Part shown: one piece after another, positions 28,501 through 39,600 of the stretch
Layout: every line of letters starts with the position of its first letter
Position numbering within the stretch: the stretch's first letter is position 1
Origin: Patiria miniata
Taxonomy: Eukaryota > Echinodermata > Asteroidea > Valvatida > Asterinidae
DNA: 64,000 nt
Direction: 5' to 3'
Assembly: GCF_015706575.1 (NCBI RefSeq)
Contig: NW_024037072.1
Span: forward strand, 25,607,162 to 25,671,161
Position numbers and translations under genes: made by a program
The notes under the pieces: generated by a model
What the model was told of the DNA's origin: nothing
Databases searched by the model: none
What the model saw: the letters and a program-made list of their open reading frames with translations, nothing else

Positions 28501-31500
28501 GCACGGCTCCAGACTATCAAACTACTGTGGTATCCTGTCACAGGGCCTGCGCATCGCCCCGCCTGAAGCCCCAGCTGTGAGTTGCTTTGTTACAAGGTGT
28601 TTTTTTTTTCCCACAGCGGGTGTGAAACTCTCCGTTGACTTGAGCTGCTTATGTTGGTTGGTTGGTGGGTGGGTGGTGGGTTGGTGGGTGGACTCTGGAC
28701 AGTTTACTCCGCCATACCCGGTATGTGACCTGTTCTGTCAAAAGTAAACGCTTCTGGGCAGAGGTTGAAATTGAGACAGGGCCAAAAAAAGCTGTGGGGG
28801 TTACTTTTTTCCATTTTCTAATTTTTGCATATTTGTAATCCCGAGCATGTCTAAAATATACTATAAAAGTTTGAAACCCTAATTTGATCTCTAATTATAG
28901 TATTTTTGATGATTGGCTAAGGTATATCAGTTAAAGAAATGTCTGTTTTGTGACGTTTGTGTCCATTTTCTCTGTTTTCTACTTTTCGACACAATGAACT
29001 TCAAAATAGCATAACTCTGCCCAGGAATGACCGGTTTCAAAAATTAAACCACCTATTAAAAGGAAACAGAACATATTTTAACAATATGCAAAAATCTCAT
29101 TTTTGACCTATGCCCAGAAAAGTCTGATTTTGACAGAACAGGTCACATATATTGTATTCATATCACTCAAGTATTACAGCTTTGCATTCGAAGACCACTT
29201 TTGAAAACTTAATGCGCATGAGTCTAATTTGCATATTTTTGCAGATTAGATCACGCCCCATTCAGGTGCACAGACAGTGCCGTATTAAAGGCGTCTTCAC
29301 ATGTTACCCAGCCGCCGTGGGTAGTACCACTTGGTACTTTCTTTAGTTAGTGCATGTGAATCAGTTTGTAGAGATAAATTCCTCATGACTTCAGTGAACA
29401 ACTACCCCTTTAACGGTTACAAGCGAGAGTTGGGGAAGACCACTAGGAGAGACGTTTGAATACATTGCCGACGACGCCTTTATGCACATTTAGAATAAAG
29501 TTAGTTGTGTTACTTCGCTCAGTACTTGTGCAAACCAGTACGCGTACGAGGTGCGTCCCATCCACTGGGCTCTTGAAAGTGGTAAAACAGCGCCCTCTCT
29601 TGTTCGCACGGTGAGCCCGTAGTAAATCTCAATTGAAGCAAATCTCTGAGTTGCAGTCTTGTAGAGTCCTTTTCTTCAGCCGTGCCCGAATCACGTGGCT
29701 ACGGCTGGAATATATCACACAGGACTATGGGAAGTGGCTGCAGACATTGGCCAGTGGCTTCAATAGGGTGTGCCTGTTATTCCCGGTTGTAGTCAAGTGA
29801 TTCGGACACGGCCTGAGTCCCCAAGCGTACTGATATGTGACCTGTTTTGTCAAAAGTAGACGCTTCTGGGCAGAGGTTGAAATTCAGATAGGGCCAAAAA
29901 ACGCTGTGGGGGTGATTTTTATCGATTTCCAAATTTTTGCATAGTTGTAATAAAATATATTATAAAAGTTTGAAACCCTAATTTGAACTCTACATATACT
30001 ATTTTTGATGATTTTGATAAGGTATATCAGTTAAAGAAATAACTGTTTTGTGACGTTCGTGGCCATTTTCTCCGTTTTCTACTTTTTGACACAATGAACT
30101 TCAAAATAGCATAACTCTGCCCAGGAGTGACCGGTTTCAAAAATTAAACCACCTATTAAAAGGAAAAAGAACATATGTTAACAATATGTAAAAATATTAT
30201 TTTCAACCTTATGCCCAGAAAAGTCTGATTTTGACAGAACAGGTCACATATTATCTTGTAACAGAAGGAATCAAGCCTAAACACCCAGGCTAGGTCTGCT
30301 GGGTACTTCAACTTGCATGAATAAGAACATGTGTGTTGGGACTCACAGCTGAAAAGGTTTGCCATGTACAAATATTAGCTTTGAATCTGGACGCTGCAAC
30401 TCCGACCACAAATAGTTGAGATATTTTCAGCGTATATTTCCCTTTTGTTTACAAATTTTTCAAAAGCCATAGTACCAACACCACAATGTGTAGTTTTTCA
30501 GGTTTAATTTTGACTAATTCACCACGTCCGTCTTGGATTTGTTTGTCCCACCAGACGGGTTACATGTTTGGCAAGGGCGTGTACTTTGCCGACATGGTGT
30601 CCAAGAGCGCCAACTACTGCTTCACTAACCGCAACAACTCGACGGGCCTGATGCTGCTGTGTGAGGTTGCTATCGGCAACATGCATGAGCTGACTAGTTC
30701 CTCCTACATCACCCAGCTACCTAGTGGGAAACATAGCACCAAGGGTAAGCACCATGCTAGGGCTGGGCATTGACGGGTATTGAAACCAGTATCCGAAAAT
30801 CGTCACAGGCATTCGGTTACCCGTCAGAGAGGAAAAAGAGAGAACGCTGTACTCTAAAACTAGTAGTCACTGGTGATTTGTTCTGCTTGTCAAGTAAAAC
30901 AATGAAAAAAACACAGCTTTGTTAATAAATGCTCCAAGAAAAAAAAGGCAGTTGATCTCACCTCCTCCTGCCATTTGTTTTCTTTGTCAACTTTTATCCC
31001 CTCTCGGGTGCTTGTTGTCACTCACGACTAATGACTTTTGGGATGTGGGCTGGGAACAAACAATAGGCCTCATGTATTGAAGTAGAGTTGGAGGGAAATG
31101 GTTTTGTATTGTGGAATCCGGCGATCGGAATTAGAAGCTTTTACTGCGGTGGTGTCATACTCACGTGCATGCTGCATGTGTCCTTAAAGACGGAAGCGCA
31201 CACGCATTTTGGTGTTCCTATTGGTTGAAGGAGCCCGGGGTGCGTGTGTAGTACCTGAGCGTGACTCACGCGAGCCTGGTACTTCCACAGAAAATGGCTG
31301 CTGCCGGATTTGTGTATAGCTTGGGTAGGCATACATTGTAAGTTTACTTGTTCTACATAACCCCCGAGGACAGACACACAAAGGGAGAACAACAGATCCT
31401 TGCAGTCCTCAAGAGTTGGGTCTTTTGTTCAAAACGGTCCTCTGTGGTAGGTTTGTGTGCTTAGTCTATGGGAGTGTGTTATATAACAGGGACAAAGGAA

Positions 31501-33247
31501 AACACAAAGCATTGTCCTTGGGAGTATACTAAACAGTGTGTGAACCTTTTGCGCATTCATTGTTACTAGACTAACATGACAAAGTATACCCTCTGAAATA
31601 CCTTCCAACACATAAAGTCTCTGTTTTAAAGTCAATGTTTAGAATTGCAATTAGTACTACTGAGCTGGGAATTTGTTTTCATTTCACAGTAGTTGGACAA
31701 TTGCGCTAAAAACAAAATGTGCCATTCTGACTGTTTTGACCTTACACTTCTGCACGTATTTGTGTTTTGACAAATGTCTTAGAATGTCTGACCATGCGTG
31801 TCCCACTCTCCAAATATTGTACTCTTTTTTGATGTAATGTGTTTCAAACTTTCATTTTTGTGTGTGCGAACATTAGGGCCCACACTTATGTCATTTTAAT
31901 GCTTCCACGATAAAATATCATCGCTGAAACTGTTTGTGTTTTTTTTCACTTGTTTTTCTTTACCAGGAATTGGTGGGACCTACCCAGATCCAAAAGGTCA
32001 AATCACCCTGGATGATGGCACCATTGTGCCCACAGGGAAGGCTAAGAGCACCTCTAGCTACTCAAGTCTGCTGTATAACGAGTATCCTTTACATCAAGTT
32101 AGCATTTATAGAATTTCAGAGAGTTATGAGGGTTTGGACTGGGTGATTCTGGCCTTAAGCTACTATGCACTGTAAAAAAAAGAGCAGTTGTGACCAATTA
32201 TCCACAAACCATGCTGAAAATGCCAGAATATTAATGCAGTAATTGATATATTATAAAATTTTGCACAAGTGTCTTCGCAACAGTAACAAAGAGAGAATAT
32301 CAATATAAGGTTTTGCCCTTCACCAACATATTTACACTGTATACTTAGTGTGTTACCTCCCGAGTGAAAGTTGGAAAAATCACTCGGGTGGGACTCGAAC
32401 CCACGACCTCCTGCTTTCTAGTGCAGACGTCTTACCACTTGACCACCAAGCTTACGGGATCGAATCTGATGTACATAACTGAGTATACAGTGTTAATATA
32501 TCAACGAACGGTTACACCTAATATTGATTTACATCCCCCCCCCCCCCCGATGCAAAATTCCATCTTACGTAAGAGAGAATAGTCAATTGCCTAGCCCACT
32601 CATGAAGATGCAACAAGTTTGTGTGAATTCAGATTGATATTTTGAATCGTACGCGTGCAGACCAGTTCAAGCACAAAGTTTTTTTTGGGGGGGGAAGGGA
32701 AGGGGAGGCACCATTTGACTCTAGGTGGCGCTGTTCATAGTATACATACCAGTAGATACATGCATAATGTGTGCTTTTCAGCCCTTTAGTCACTGTAGCA
32801 CCTGAGAACATCCTGCTTATCACTCGCTGTACCGCCAGAAAACGCCCGAGCACTCTATGGTTTTATCCATGAATAAACATAACCTAATACAATGTAATAC
32901 AGGTGCTAATATGTAAATGATGATTCGCACTGTCATACACATTAATTTATTGTCCTTTTTTTCAAAACTTATAATTTTTTTTTTACATTTTGTTTAGCAC
33001 AAAAATCTGGGAGTACGGTATCCCTCAGCCCATCCTCCTCAATCAAAAGAGGGGACAACTCTGCCATTCCTCGCGGATGCGCACCACTGATTTGGGGCTT
33101 TTGTTAATTTTTGTTTTTAATATGGTGTATGATGACATCTGTGGGCAACTGTGATTCTTTTCTTTAACCCGGCTCAACAGATTCATCGTGTACGACGTGT
33201 CACAGATCCGCATGAAGTATCTCATCAAGATGAATTTCATCTATTAG
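19518..33247 (+). CDS. PARP1: PARP1, C-terminal 11 exons (WGR, helical regulatory domain, ART catalytic domain); 5' part not in view
   Basis: Poly(ADP-ribose) polymerase 1 is a nuclear NAD+-dependent ADP-ribosyltransferase activated by DNA breaks. Exons, all GT-AG and in frame: 19518-19650, 21614-21815, 22242-22364, 24504-24587, 25003-25128, 25998-26129, 26984-27082, 28424-28576, 30555-30744, 31967-32081, 33181-33247 (TAG at 33245). They encode about 473 residues. In order: WGR domain ([24 protein letters not shown]), helical domain ([40 protein letters not shown]), ART domain ([57 protein letters not shown]). The catalytic H-Y-E triad is intact: His in WHGS, Tyr in GVYFAD, Glu in YNEF. The Glu codon is split by the last intron. 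PARP2 and PARP3 fit less well, because the [14 protein letters not shown] and LLYNE contexts follow PARP1. The C-terminus (KMNFIY) is a few residues shorter than in vertebrates. The first exon starts with two bases of a split codon, so upstream exons must exist; none were recognised in 1-19517. Confidence 0.93.
22500..22870. repeat. Minisatellite of about 42-bp units in a PARP1 intron
   Basis: Repeated attttggaggattgaggctg with T-rich spacers. The first units are regular; later units (from about 22680) are longer and more diverged, including gaggcagaactgtctga twice. Its open frames are by-products of the repeat. Confidence 0.85.
23392..24411. mobile_element. 1.0-kb non-autonomous TIR element in a PARP1 intron, TTAA-bounded
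   Basis: The left end ttaagccctgtccgcactgg continues into acttttttt. The right end is its inverse, gtccagtgcggacacggctt, preceded by an A-run. Internal copies of agtccagtgcgga appear at about 23462 and 23604. The 222-aa frame at 23202-23870 begins outside the element, resembles nothing I know, and is not called. Confidence 0.75.
24772..24895 (+). mobile_element. tRNA-like SINE in a PARP1 intron
   Basis: ggttggcacagtggttac is A-box-like and cgggttcgattcctgc is B-box-like, followed by a body with ttttcagtcccatctggg. It differs from the families at 6601, 55340 and 56022. Confidence 0.6.
25213..25455. mobile_element. TIR element, TATGGGCTC family, degraded copy 3
   Basis: The right end (gcgcacagagcccata) and interior (cacgtatagca, aagtacgca, gaatgtctctccc, ccaactctcc) match copies 1 and 2. 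The left end is worn away. Confidence 0.5.
27835..28327. mobile_element. Fold-back element, family 2, copy 2, near-perfect ~230-bp arms, in a PARP1 intron
   Basis: From TTAA+agaggttgtggaatgctc to gagcattccacaacctct+TTAA the sequence reads almost the same on both strands. The unpaired centre is short (around 28065-28095). It lies between PARP1 exons 26984-27082 and 28424-28576. It has no coding capacity. Confidence 0.9.
28721..29150. mobile_element. TIR element, GTGACCTGTT family, copy 1
   Basis: The ends are tatgtgacctgttctgtcaa and ttgacagaacaggtcacata. The copy at 29833-30251 has the same orientation and nearly the same interior (cttctgggcagaggttga, gaacttcaaaatagcataac). Confidence 0.85.
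29518..29623 (-). mobile_element. Fragment of the TATGGGCTC TIR family
   Basis: Contains gggctcttgaaagtggtaaa, cagcgccctctcttgt and a terminal gcacggtgagccc, the inverse of the left part of copy 2 at 13869. Confidence 0.5.
29679..29812. mobile_element. 134-bp TIR element between two other elements
   Basis: The ends gccgtgcccgaatcac and gtgattcggacacggc are inverted, with a single mismatch. It lies between the two GTGACCTGTT-family copies. Confidence 0.65.
29833..30251. mobile_element. TIR element, GTGACCTGTT family, copy 2
   Basis: Inverted ends tatgtgacctgttttgtcaa and ttgacagaacaggtcacata. Near-copy of 28721-29150, in the same PARP1 intron. Confidence 0.85.
32290..32580 (-). mobile_element. 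tRNA-like SINE, same family as 6601-7240
   Basis: On the - strand it reads a tRNA-like unit with gtggtcaagtggtaagacgt and gggttcgagtcc, flanked by the gaagggcaaaacc and gcaaaattcc phrases seen at 6985-7240. It sits in the last PARP1 intron. Confidence 0.65.
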
Positions 33248-33683
33248 TTGCTTATTTTCCGTCTTAACATCCGAGGCCAATTACATCGAGCTGCTCAGCA
33301 CTGGAAAATTACTGAACAGAACAGAGGAGGTATTTGGTTTTTATAGCAAAAACACAGCGGGTTTCAAAGCAACCGTCATGCAGTTTTTCGTTTCCAGCTC
33401 GTGAGTGATTTTCTGCCATATATACGCCTTGCTCATAAATTTGCTCAGCTTTATTTTGGAGAAGAATTTGATGTGAAAATCACTCATTTTTGCCATGGAG
33501 AGGGACGACTACACGACTACTTGTAGGGAAGATCATATTTTGAGGGAAAAATTTCTCTAAATTCATTGGATTACCCCAAAAAGTTTGAACGGAAGTGAAA
33601 GAGGGTAAAAGACCTTAAATTAGGTCCGCATGTTGAGCAGCCTGGCGATTTGTATTTTACCAAATTTTTGGATGTGAGGGTAA

Positions 33684-34199
33684 TGTGGCGAAACAGGGCA
33701 CCTACAGACTAGTCTAATCGCTATGAATTATGTATGCGCGCATAGGTCATTAATATTAATGGGTCATTAATATTAATGGTGCGCGTAGACTAATCCGCAA
33801 TGAATTATATGGCGTGACTTGAGCATCAATAATGCATGAGCGCGCGTAAGCCTATCACCAGGGTGCATTGCGCAAGATCAGGGCGCTTATAAAGTGGTGC
33901 TTGACATCGCCTAGCCACTAGGTTTCACTGGATTAACACAACGATGTAACAGTTTTGCATCACCGTCGCCATCTTGAAACGAACTGGCTAGGCGATGTCA
34001 AGCACCTCTTTATAAGCGCCCTGATTTTGGGCAATGCGCGCTGGTGATTGGCTTACGGGCGCTCATGCATTATTGATGCTCAAGTCACGCCATATAATTC
34101 ATTGCGGATTAGTCTACGCGCACCATTAATATCAATGACCTATGCGCGCATACATAATTCATAGATTAGACTAGTCTGTAGGTGCCCTGTTTCGCCACA
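33684..34199. mobile_element. ~515-bp fold-back element just downstream of PARP1
   Basis: The arms run from tgtggcgaaacagggcacct to its inverse at 34180-34199 and pair over about 220 bp, with few mismatches and a central loop of about 65 bp. The left arm carries an extra tandem copy of ggtcattaatattaat. It starts 437 bp after the PARP1 stop, so it may fall within the 3' UTR. Confidence 0.9.
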
Positions 34200-35257
34200 G
34201 TACTTCTCATTGATGGGAATTTATATACTTGTCTGCACTCAGAAACAAAGATAAAGTTGTACCTTTAGCAATTGATTCAACTCCAATTTGTCTTAGTAAC
34301 GATGTTAAAAGAGTCTTAAGAAGCAAGAAATGACTTAAATCTGAAATTTGGCGTCACATGTTCACTATAAAGGTCTGTGAGAAAAGGATTGGAAAAATGA
34401 TTTTTACCAGTGTTTGTTTTTGCATCATTGTTATGCATGAATCATACATTCTGTTCAAAGTTATGACAAAGTAATAACAAAAAATCATTTGATTTTAGCA
34501 AGGTTTTCTTCGAGGTAGCACATTGTCGCATCATTTTTCCTTTCTTGGCATTCGTTTGTCTTATAAGTATTTTTAATCCATGTTAATACAAAAAGTTTGC
34601 AAATTAATCAATTGATTATACAACTTAGTACTGTATAATTGTGAAACTTATTTTGTAAAAAACCCACACTTGTTTGCCCTTAGCAGTTTTGTAGCTTGAA
34701 ATTGTTTCAGGAATATGAAAGCCATGTATTCAGTTGACACATTCATGACATCAAAAGTTGAGCATCAGATATGTTTTGGTTGTATTGTAACTTTTTTAAT
34801 GTAAAAAGATACCAGTTTAGCTTTGTTTTTGTCTCTTTCTGTAGATTGGAATGTTTTTTAAGTCAACTTGTACATTGACTCATACTAGAATTGGCGTGAG
34901 TTCCAGCCTGGATTTGACTCTAAACTCTAGTGTTCATTTGATGAGTGAGGTTTTAACCAGTTTGCGCCGGATGACGTGTATAGACACTAAAGTTTTGCGG
35001 TATTCAGAACAGATGACAGATAAACACGCAGGGAGTGAGGCTGGAAATATCTGTCAGCAACCCGCTCACAGTGAGTGAAGCCGGAAATATGAGGGTCCTG
35101 CCCGAGGTTGATGGCTTCAATGCGCCTTGCTTATAAGATTGAGTGAAAGGCAATATAAAGGTTAAATAATTCCGGCTTGAACTGGTTAAATGACAAAGCA
35201 AAGGAATGCAAACCAATTTTACGTCACAGTCCACTCACAGCGGAATTTCAGTTCAGT

Positions 35258-35327
35258 GTTCTTTCAGCAAAACGAAAACAAATCACACACATCCTGATGT
35301 GATTTGTTTTCGTTTTGCTGAAAGAAC
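35258..35327. repeat. Perfect 29-bp-arm hairpin
   Basis: gttctttcagcaaaacgaaa and the following nine bases are exactly inverted at 35299-35327, with a 12-nt loop. It stands alone; no larger element was recognised around it. Confidence 0.9.
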
Positions 35328-36206
35328 GCACACCTTTTTTGTGATCCGTGGACAGAACTTTAAAACGGTGGTTGTGTTTAAAACGCTGTAACTTGAAATG
35401 TACATGAGTGATTTGAATGATTCTTGTTCTAAAAGAAAGCTTATGAATTGGGCTTTCATATCCTAGATTTTGAAAGTGCTACATGCAGAACTTCACTAAA
35501 ACATTGGTCCCGACATTTAGGTTTCGATTTTTTTTTTACTCACCCTGTAGTGTATTCAGAGTCCCAAGTCCCGTTTGGCCAGGAGACAGAACCGATTCCA
35601 TTTCCAGACATGAGCCTGTTTTGCCAGTTTAGACTCACATGAACAGCTGCCATTGTGAGGCCCTGGGATAAAGATTTCACTACACTAGTAAAATGAGTTT
35701 CATTCATCAAGTTTATTCCAAGCTTAGCCAAGCAAACAATCTCCTCTTAACTCCTCATATACATTATGTAATATACAACACCATCATCAGATAGTAGTTT
35801 GAGAATTTCTTAATCAGAAAATGAATATACACGTACATCCTTCGCACCCAAGCCTTCAATGAAGGTCTTTGATGCACAGTTCAAGATGATAAATGTTTGA
35901 ACCAAGGACTCGTTTGTGCCTCTCACGTTTAATGTGAAAATAGCATTGTACAAATTGAAAAGAAAAACAAGAGTTTATATATAGATTAATCACTTAAATG
36001 GTTGTGACTGACTTATGCAAACTCCAATGTTAGGCATATGCATTTTATACTTGTCATAGCAGATGGTTGAATGATCTTCATTAAAATGGACTACTACTTC
36101 AACATAAAAATCGAATTTTGATACATGTAATTTGTTTTTCTTCTCCGAGGTGAAAAAAGTAATTGTTCAATAATTACGACAGCTATCATGATAAATCTTG
36201 GTTTAG

Positions 36207-36275
36207 TAAAACTGTACATGCATCCATCAACTCAGCACCAAAACTGTACATGCACCCATCAACTCAGCACCAAAG
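36207..36275. repeat. 33-bp tandem duplication
   Basis: aaactgtacatgcatccatc followed by aactcagcaccaa occurs twice in tandem with one base difference, 330 bp beyond the gene A stop codon. Confidence 0.85.
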
Positions 36276-36437
36276 GTGTACTGTGATGTGATTAGCCATG
36301 ATAGTCACGCCCACAAATCATCGGTGAGCTGTTACCTCTCTTCCGAGGCCCAGCGCGTTTATCTCACCTGGAAGTTGTCAACCTTATCTATGAGTGCTCA
36401 AAGGTAAAAAAAAAAGTCTAATAAAAGTACAGTTTGG

Positions 36438-36443
36438 TTTATT
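36438..36443 (-). promoter_or_regulatory. Candidate polyadenylation signal of GH1 gene A
   Basis: Reads AATAAA on the - strand about 160 bp past the gene A stop codon, a reasonable distance for a short 3' UTR. Chosen only on hexamer and position. Confidence 0.45.
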
Positions 36444-36602
36444 TTTGCGGGTTTTAATTATGCATATAATGTTTCTAATACTGCTACCTTCTAGCTCTAT
36501 TTTGTCCCCGTTATTCCCCGTCAATATCATGTTTGAAAGTAAAGTCTACCACATTTTGTGTATAAACCCCTTGTGACTTTGAGGGTTTTTTTAAATCCGC
36601 GT

Positions 36603-39600
36603 TCACAGCAAAAAATAAACAATCAACAGAGTCGCAAGGACGAAATAAGTTGACGTCACAGCCACAGCTCCGTTTCCTGCTTCCTCGAAGCCGTTGTAAG
36701 CAACCAAACCGGCGTAGAAAGCGGCCGAGTCCTTTTGCGTCCGCGGTCGGTCTGGGTCCTCGAAGTCCACGTAATGGAGGCCGAAGCGCTGGGTGTAGCC
36801 CGACGTCCACTCGAAGTTGTCCATGAGGGACCAGGCGAAGTAGCCACTGACGTCCACTCCGTCCAGTACGGAGGCTGGACAGAGAAATGAAATCAAACTT
36901 TCATTAGTTACCCATGTGAAAGTTGGTTCTGACTGACAAGATCTTACTGATACAGAGCGTGCCAAAAAAGTGCAACAGTCTCCAAACAAATTATTAAAAC
37001 TGTTTAAGTCTCTTTTCTTCAATACTATTATATATTACATTAAAGCCAATTCCTTTGGGTCCCCAGATCGAGAAACACAATCAATCAAGTGAAAGGGTGT
37101 TACCATAAAATAGTCTTGGGCCACTCTCACCTGTGATGTCACCAACTTCAATTCTATTCAATGCTCAACCCAAATTCAACATGTCCAGGTGAGAGTGACC
37201 AAAGTAAAATTTACCCCCCACCCCTACACTTAATTGGTTGTATTTCTAGATCTATTCACCCAAATGGAATGGTGTAAAAAGAAGTGGATCGAGAAATAGT
37301 CAGGCTTTATATACATGTAATATATAATTTCATTGAAGAAGAAAAAAAACATACAACTCTTCTTTTCTAAATGTTGCACTTTTTGGCACACTCTGTACTC
37401 AGTTGGTTCCGGTGGTCTCAGGTTCCAACCCCGCTCCAGTCAATTTCCTTGTTCAACTTTATGATTATTATGCATGCACTTAGTTACTTTCCCTTTATGG
37501 TCGAAATGATTATACAAAACCCGAATATCGTCTTGTACACGCTTAGTAATTTTCTCTTCCGTGCGCTTATTATTTGGTAGGCCTACTTTCACATGCTGAA
37601 AACGTTTGCACGAGACGATTTGCACTTTAGCGTTACTCAGTACCCTTTACCTTTTAAGACCTCATTGATGTAAGCCCCATAGTAGGTCTGCCTGCTGGTA
37701 TCATTGAGTTCAGCCACATCAGCGGTCGAGACGCCATTCTCGGTGATGTAGATGGGTTTACCATACTCCTGACTGACCCAGTTCAAGAGTCTACGGAGCC
37801 CCCAGGGTACGGGGCGAAGCCAGTCACTGCCGGACTTGGGCCAGTTGTCGGGTTGGTAGCGATCCACGTCCTAATTAATACAAAAGAAGTAAAAATGACA
37901 AAGTGGGATAGTGGGGCAGATAGGGGAAATGTTATTCTAGCTATATTTTTTCAAAGGACAAATCTGCGATGGCCCTATGGAAAAATACCTTTCTCATGAC
38001 ACTGACCGTGTGCCAAAAATAATGCCATGCTATCATCAAAGGCACAATCCCATCACCTATAGGCCTATCTGCCGTACTATATCGCCACAAAATGCCGGTA
38101 CGGTGTTCCGGACCTCTCAAAATATTTAAATCCTCTTCCTATCTATTTCTTTGTGAAACCATTTATTGATCACAAAAAGAGGAGGGAACGTGTGTTGGAA
38201 TGACTTGTGAGAAATTGGCATTTGTAGCAAAGTATTGCGAATTTGTCTCTGAAATGGAAACACTGAAAACCAAAAGGTTTCTAAAATGATAGGATTTGAC
38301 TGTCATTTTGATAATATAGGTTTTCCCGGCCAATTTCCTAAAATTTTCATTCACTTGTGAAAATTGGTCATTCATTTTCGTCTGAATTTGAGAATCGCTC
38401 TGAACACGCGTTTCATTTTCGCTATCAGAGCGTTCGATTGCATTTCAGTTCAATCAATTAAGTGATTAAGCAGCACATTTCTTTCATGCTCATTCAGATT
38501 CGTTTACAAGACTTCCTTTTCGCTTTTAGAGGGCGATTTCAAAAATTGGTCACTCTATTTCACTTTTAGTTTAATGTTATGTGATGCAATCTGCTATTTT
38601 GAATGAGAAAAAACGTACTTTTGATTGCACATTCACGAAATTGTATGTCAGAACTCTGCGCAAAAAAGGTATGCTTGCGTAAATGATGCACAGGTAATGT
38701 AGGTTAATTGGCCGTCTGTTTCTGAAAACCGAATGCACGGACAATGAAAACGATTGAACTTTCGTTGAATTGAAATGGGATTAAAGACGTGCATTCAAAT
38801 TCAGACGAAAAGGAATGACCGATTTTCAGAAGTGCATGAACATTTTAGGAAATTGGCCGGGAAAACCAATATAATTCTTCATCGTGTGAAGATAGAGTGT
38901 GCTGTCTTGTCAGTCTAACAAACTGTCTTGTCATGTTGCAAGTTAAACCCGTCATTGTAGACACCCTGTCAATCTACTCAGCTTGACAAGTTTTGGTTTT
39001 CAGTGAATGATTAGGTCTAATGTGTGTATCAACAATGACTCTGTGTAGCTATTGCTTTTTTATTTACGGATACATTGTTCTCATTTTAAATTGTCAATCA
39101 TTGCTGAAAATAATGAAAGAAAACGCACAACAAAACACACGCGGGCGCGTAAAACAAAGCCCAAAATTCTGCAAAAGTCCCACATCCCACTCCGTCCCTT
39201 GTATGTCTCCTCTATTGCTTCCTCCTGGTTTCTTTGGAAAGCACATAAAGTGGACTAAGCAATCTCTTCTATTGGAGTGCTTACAGCTCAATCTTAATTG
39301 TCCCTCCACCCGATTTGTTTCCAAACGAGTAACGAATGATTAAGTAGTAGTCTGCGAGTGACCCGATGTATTGCGCGGTATAGATCCCGTATATAATTGT
39401 TCCATCTAGTAAATAATGGATGAACAAATTCAGTCTTCAAAATTAAGGTCAAAATTACTAATGGTTCAAGTCGACACATAAACTCTTCGTCTAGTATCAG
39501 ACTGGCCGACTTGCCGTCGTATTGCTGCACGTGCCTCTTACTATTATTTTCAAGGTTAGTTGCCTTAAGAACCCATACAAACTCAAAATAGTAACATCAT

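Larger units (their letters stand above)
33248..36602. other. PARP1 / GH1-A intergenic region (tail-to-tail)
   Basis: Both genes end into this space. Apart from the fold-back, the hairpin, the 33-bp duplication and the candidate gene A polyadenylation signal, it is AT-rich. None of its open frames resembles a known protein. I could not pick a PARP1 polyadenylation signal. Confidence 0.6.

Noticed and set aside
19518..33247. PARP2 or PARP3 identity
   Set aside because: WGR and helical-domain details and the sequence around the catalytic Glu follow PARP1 more closely.
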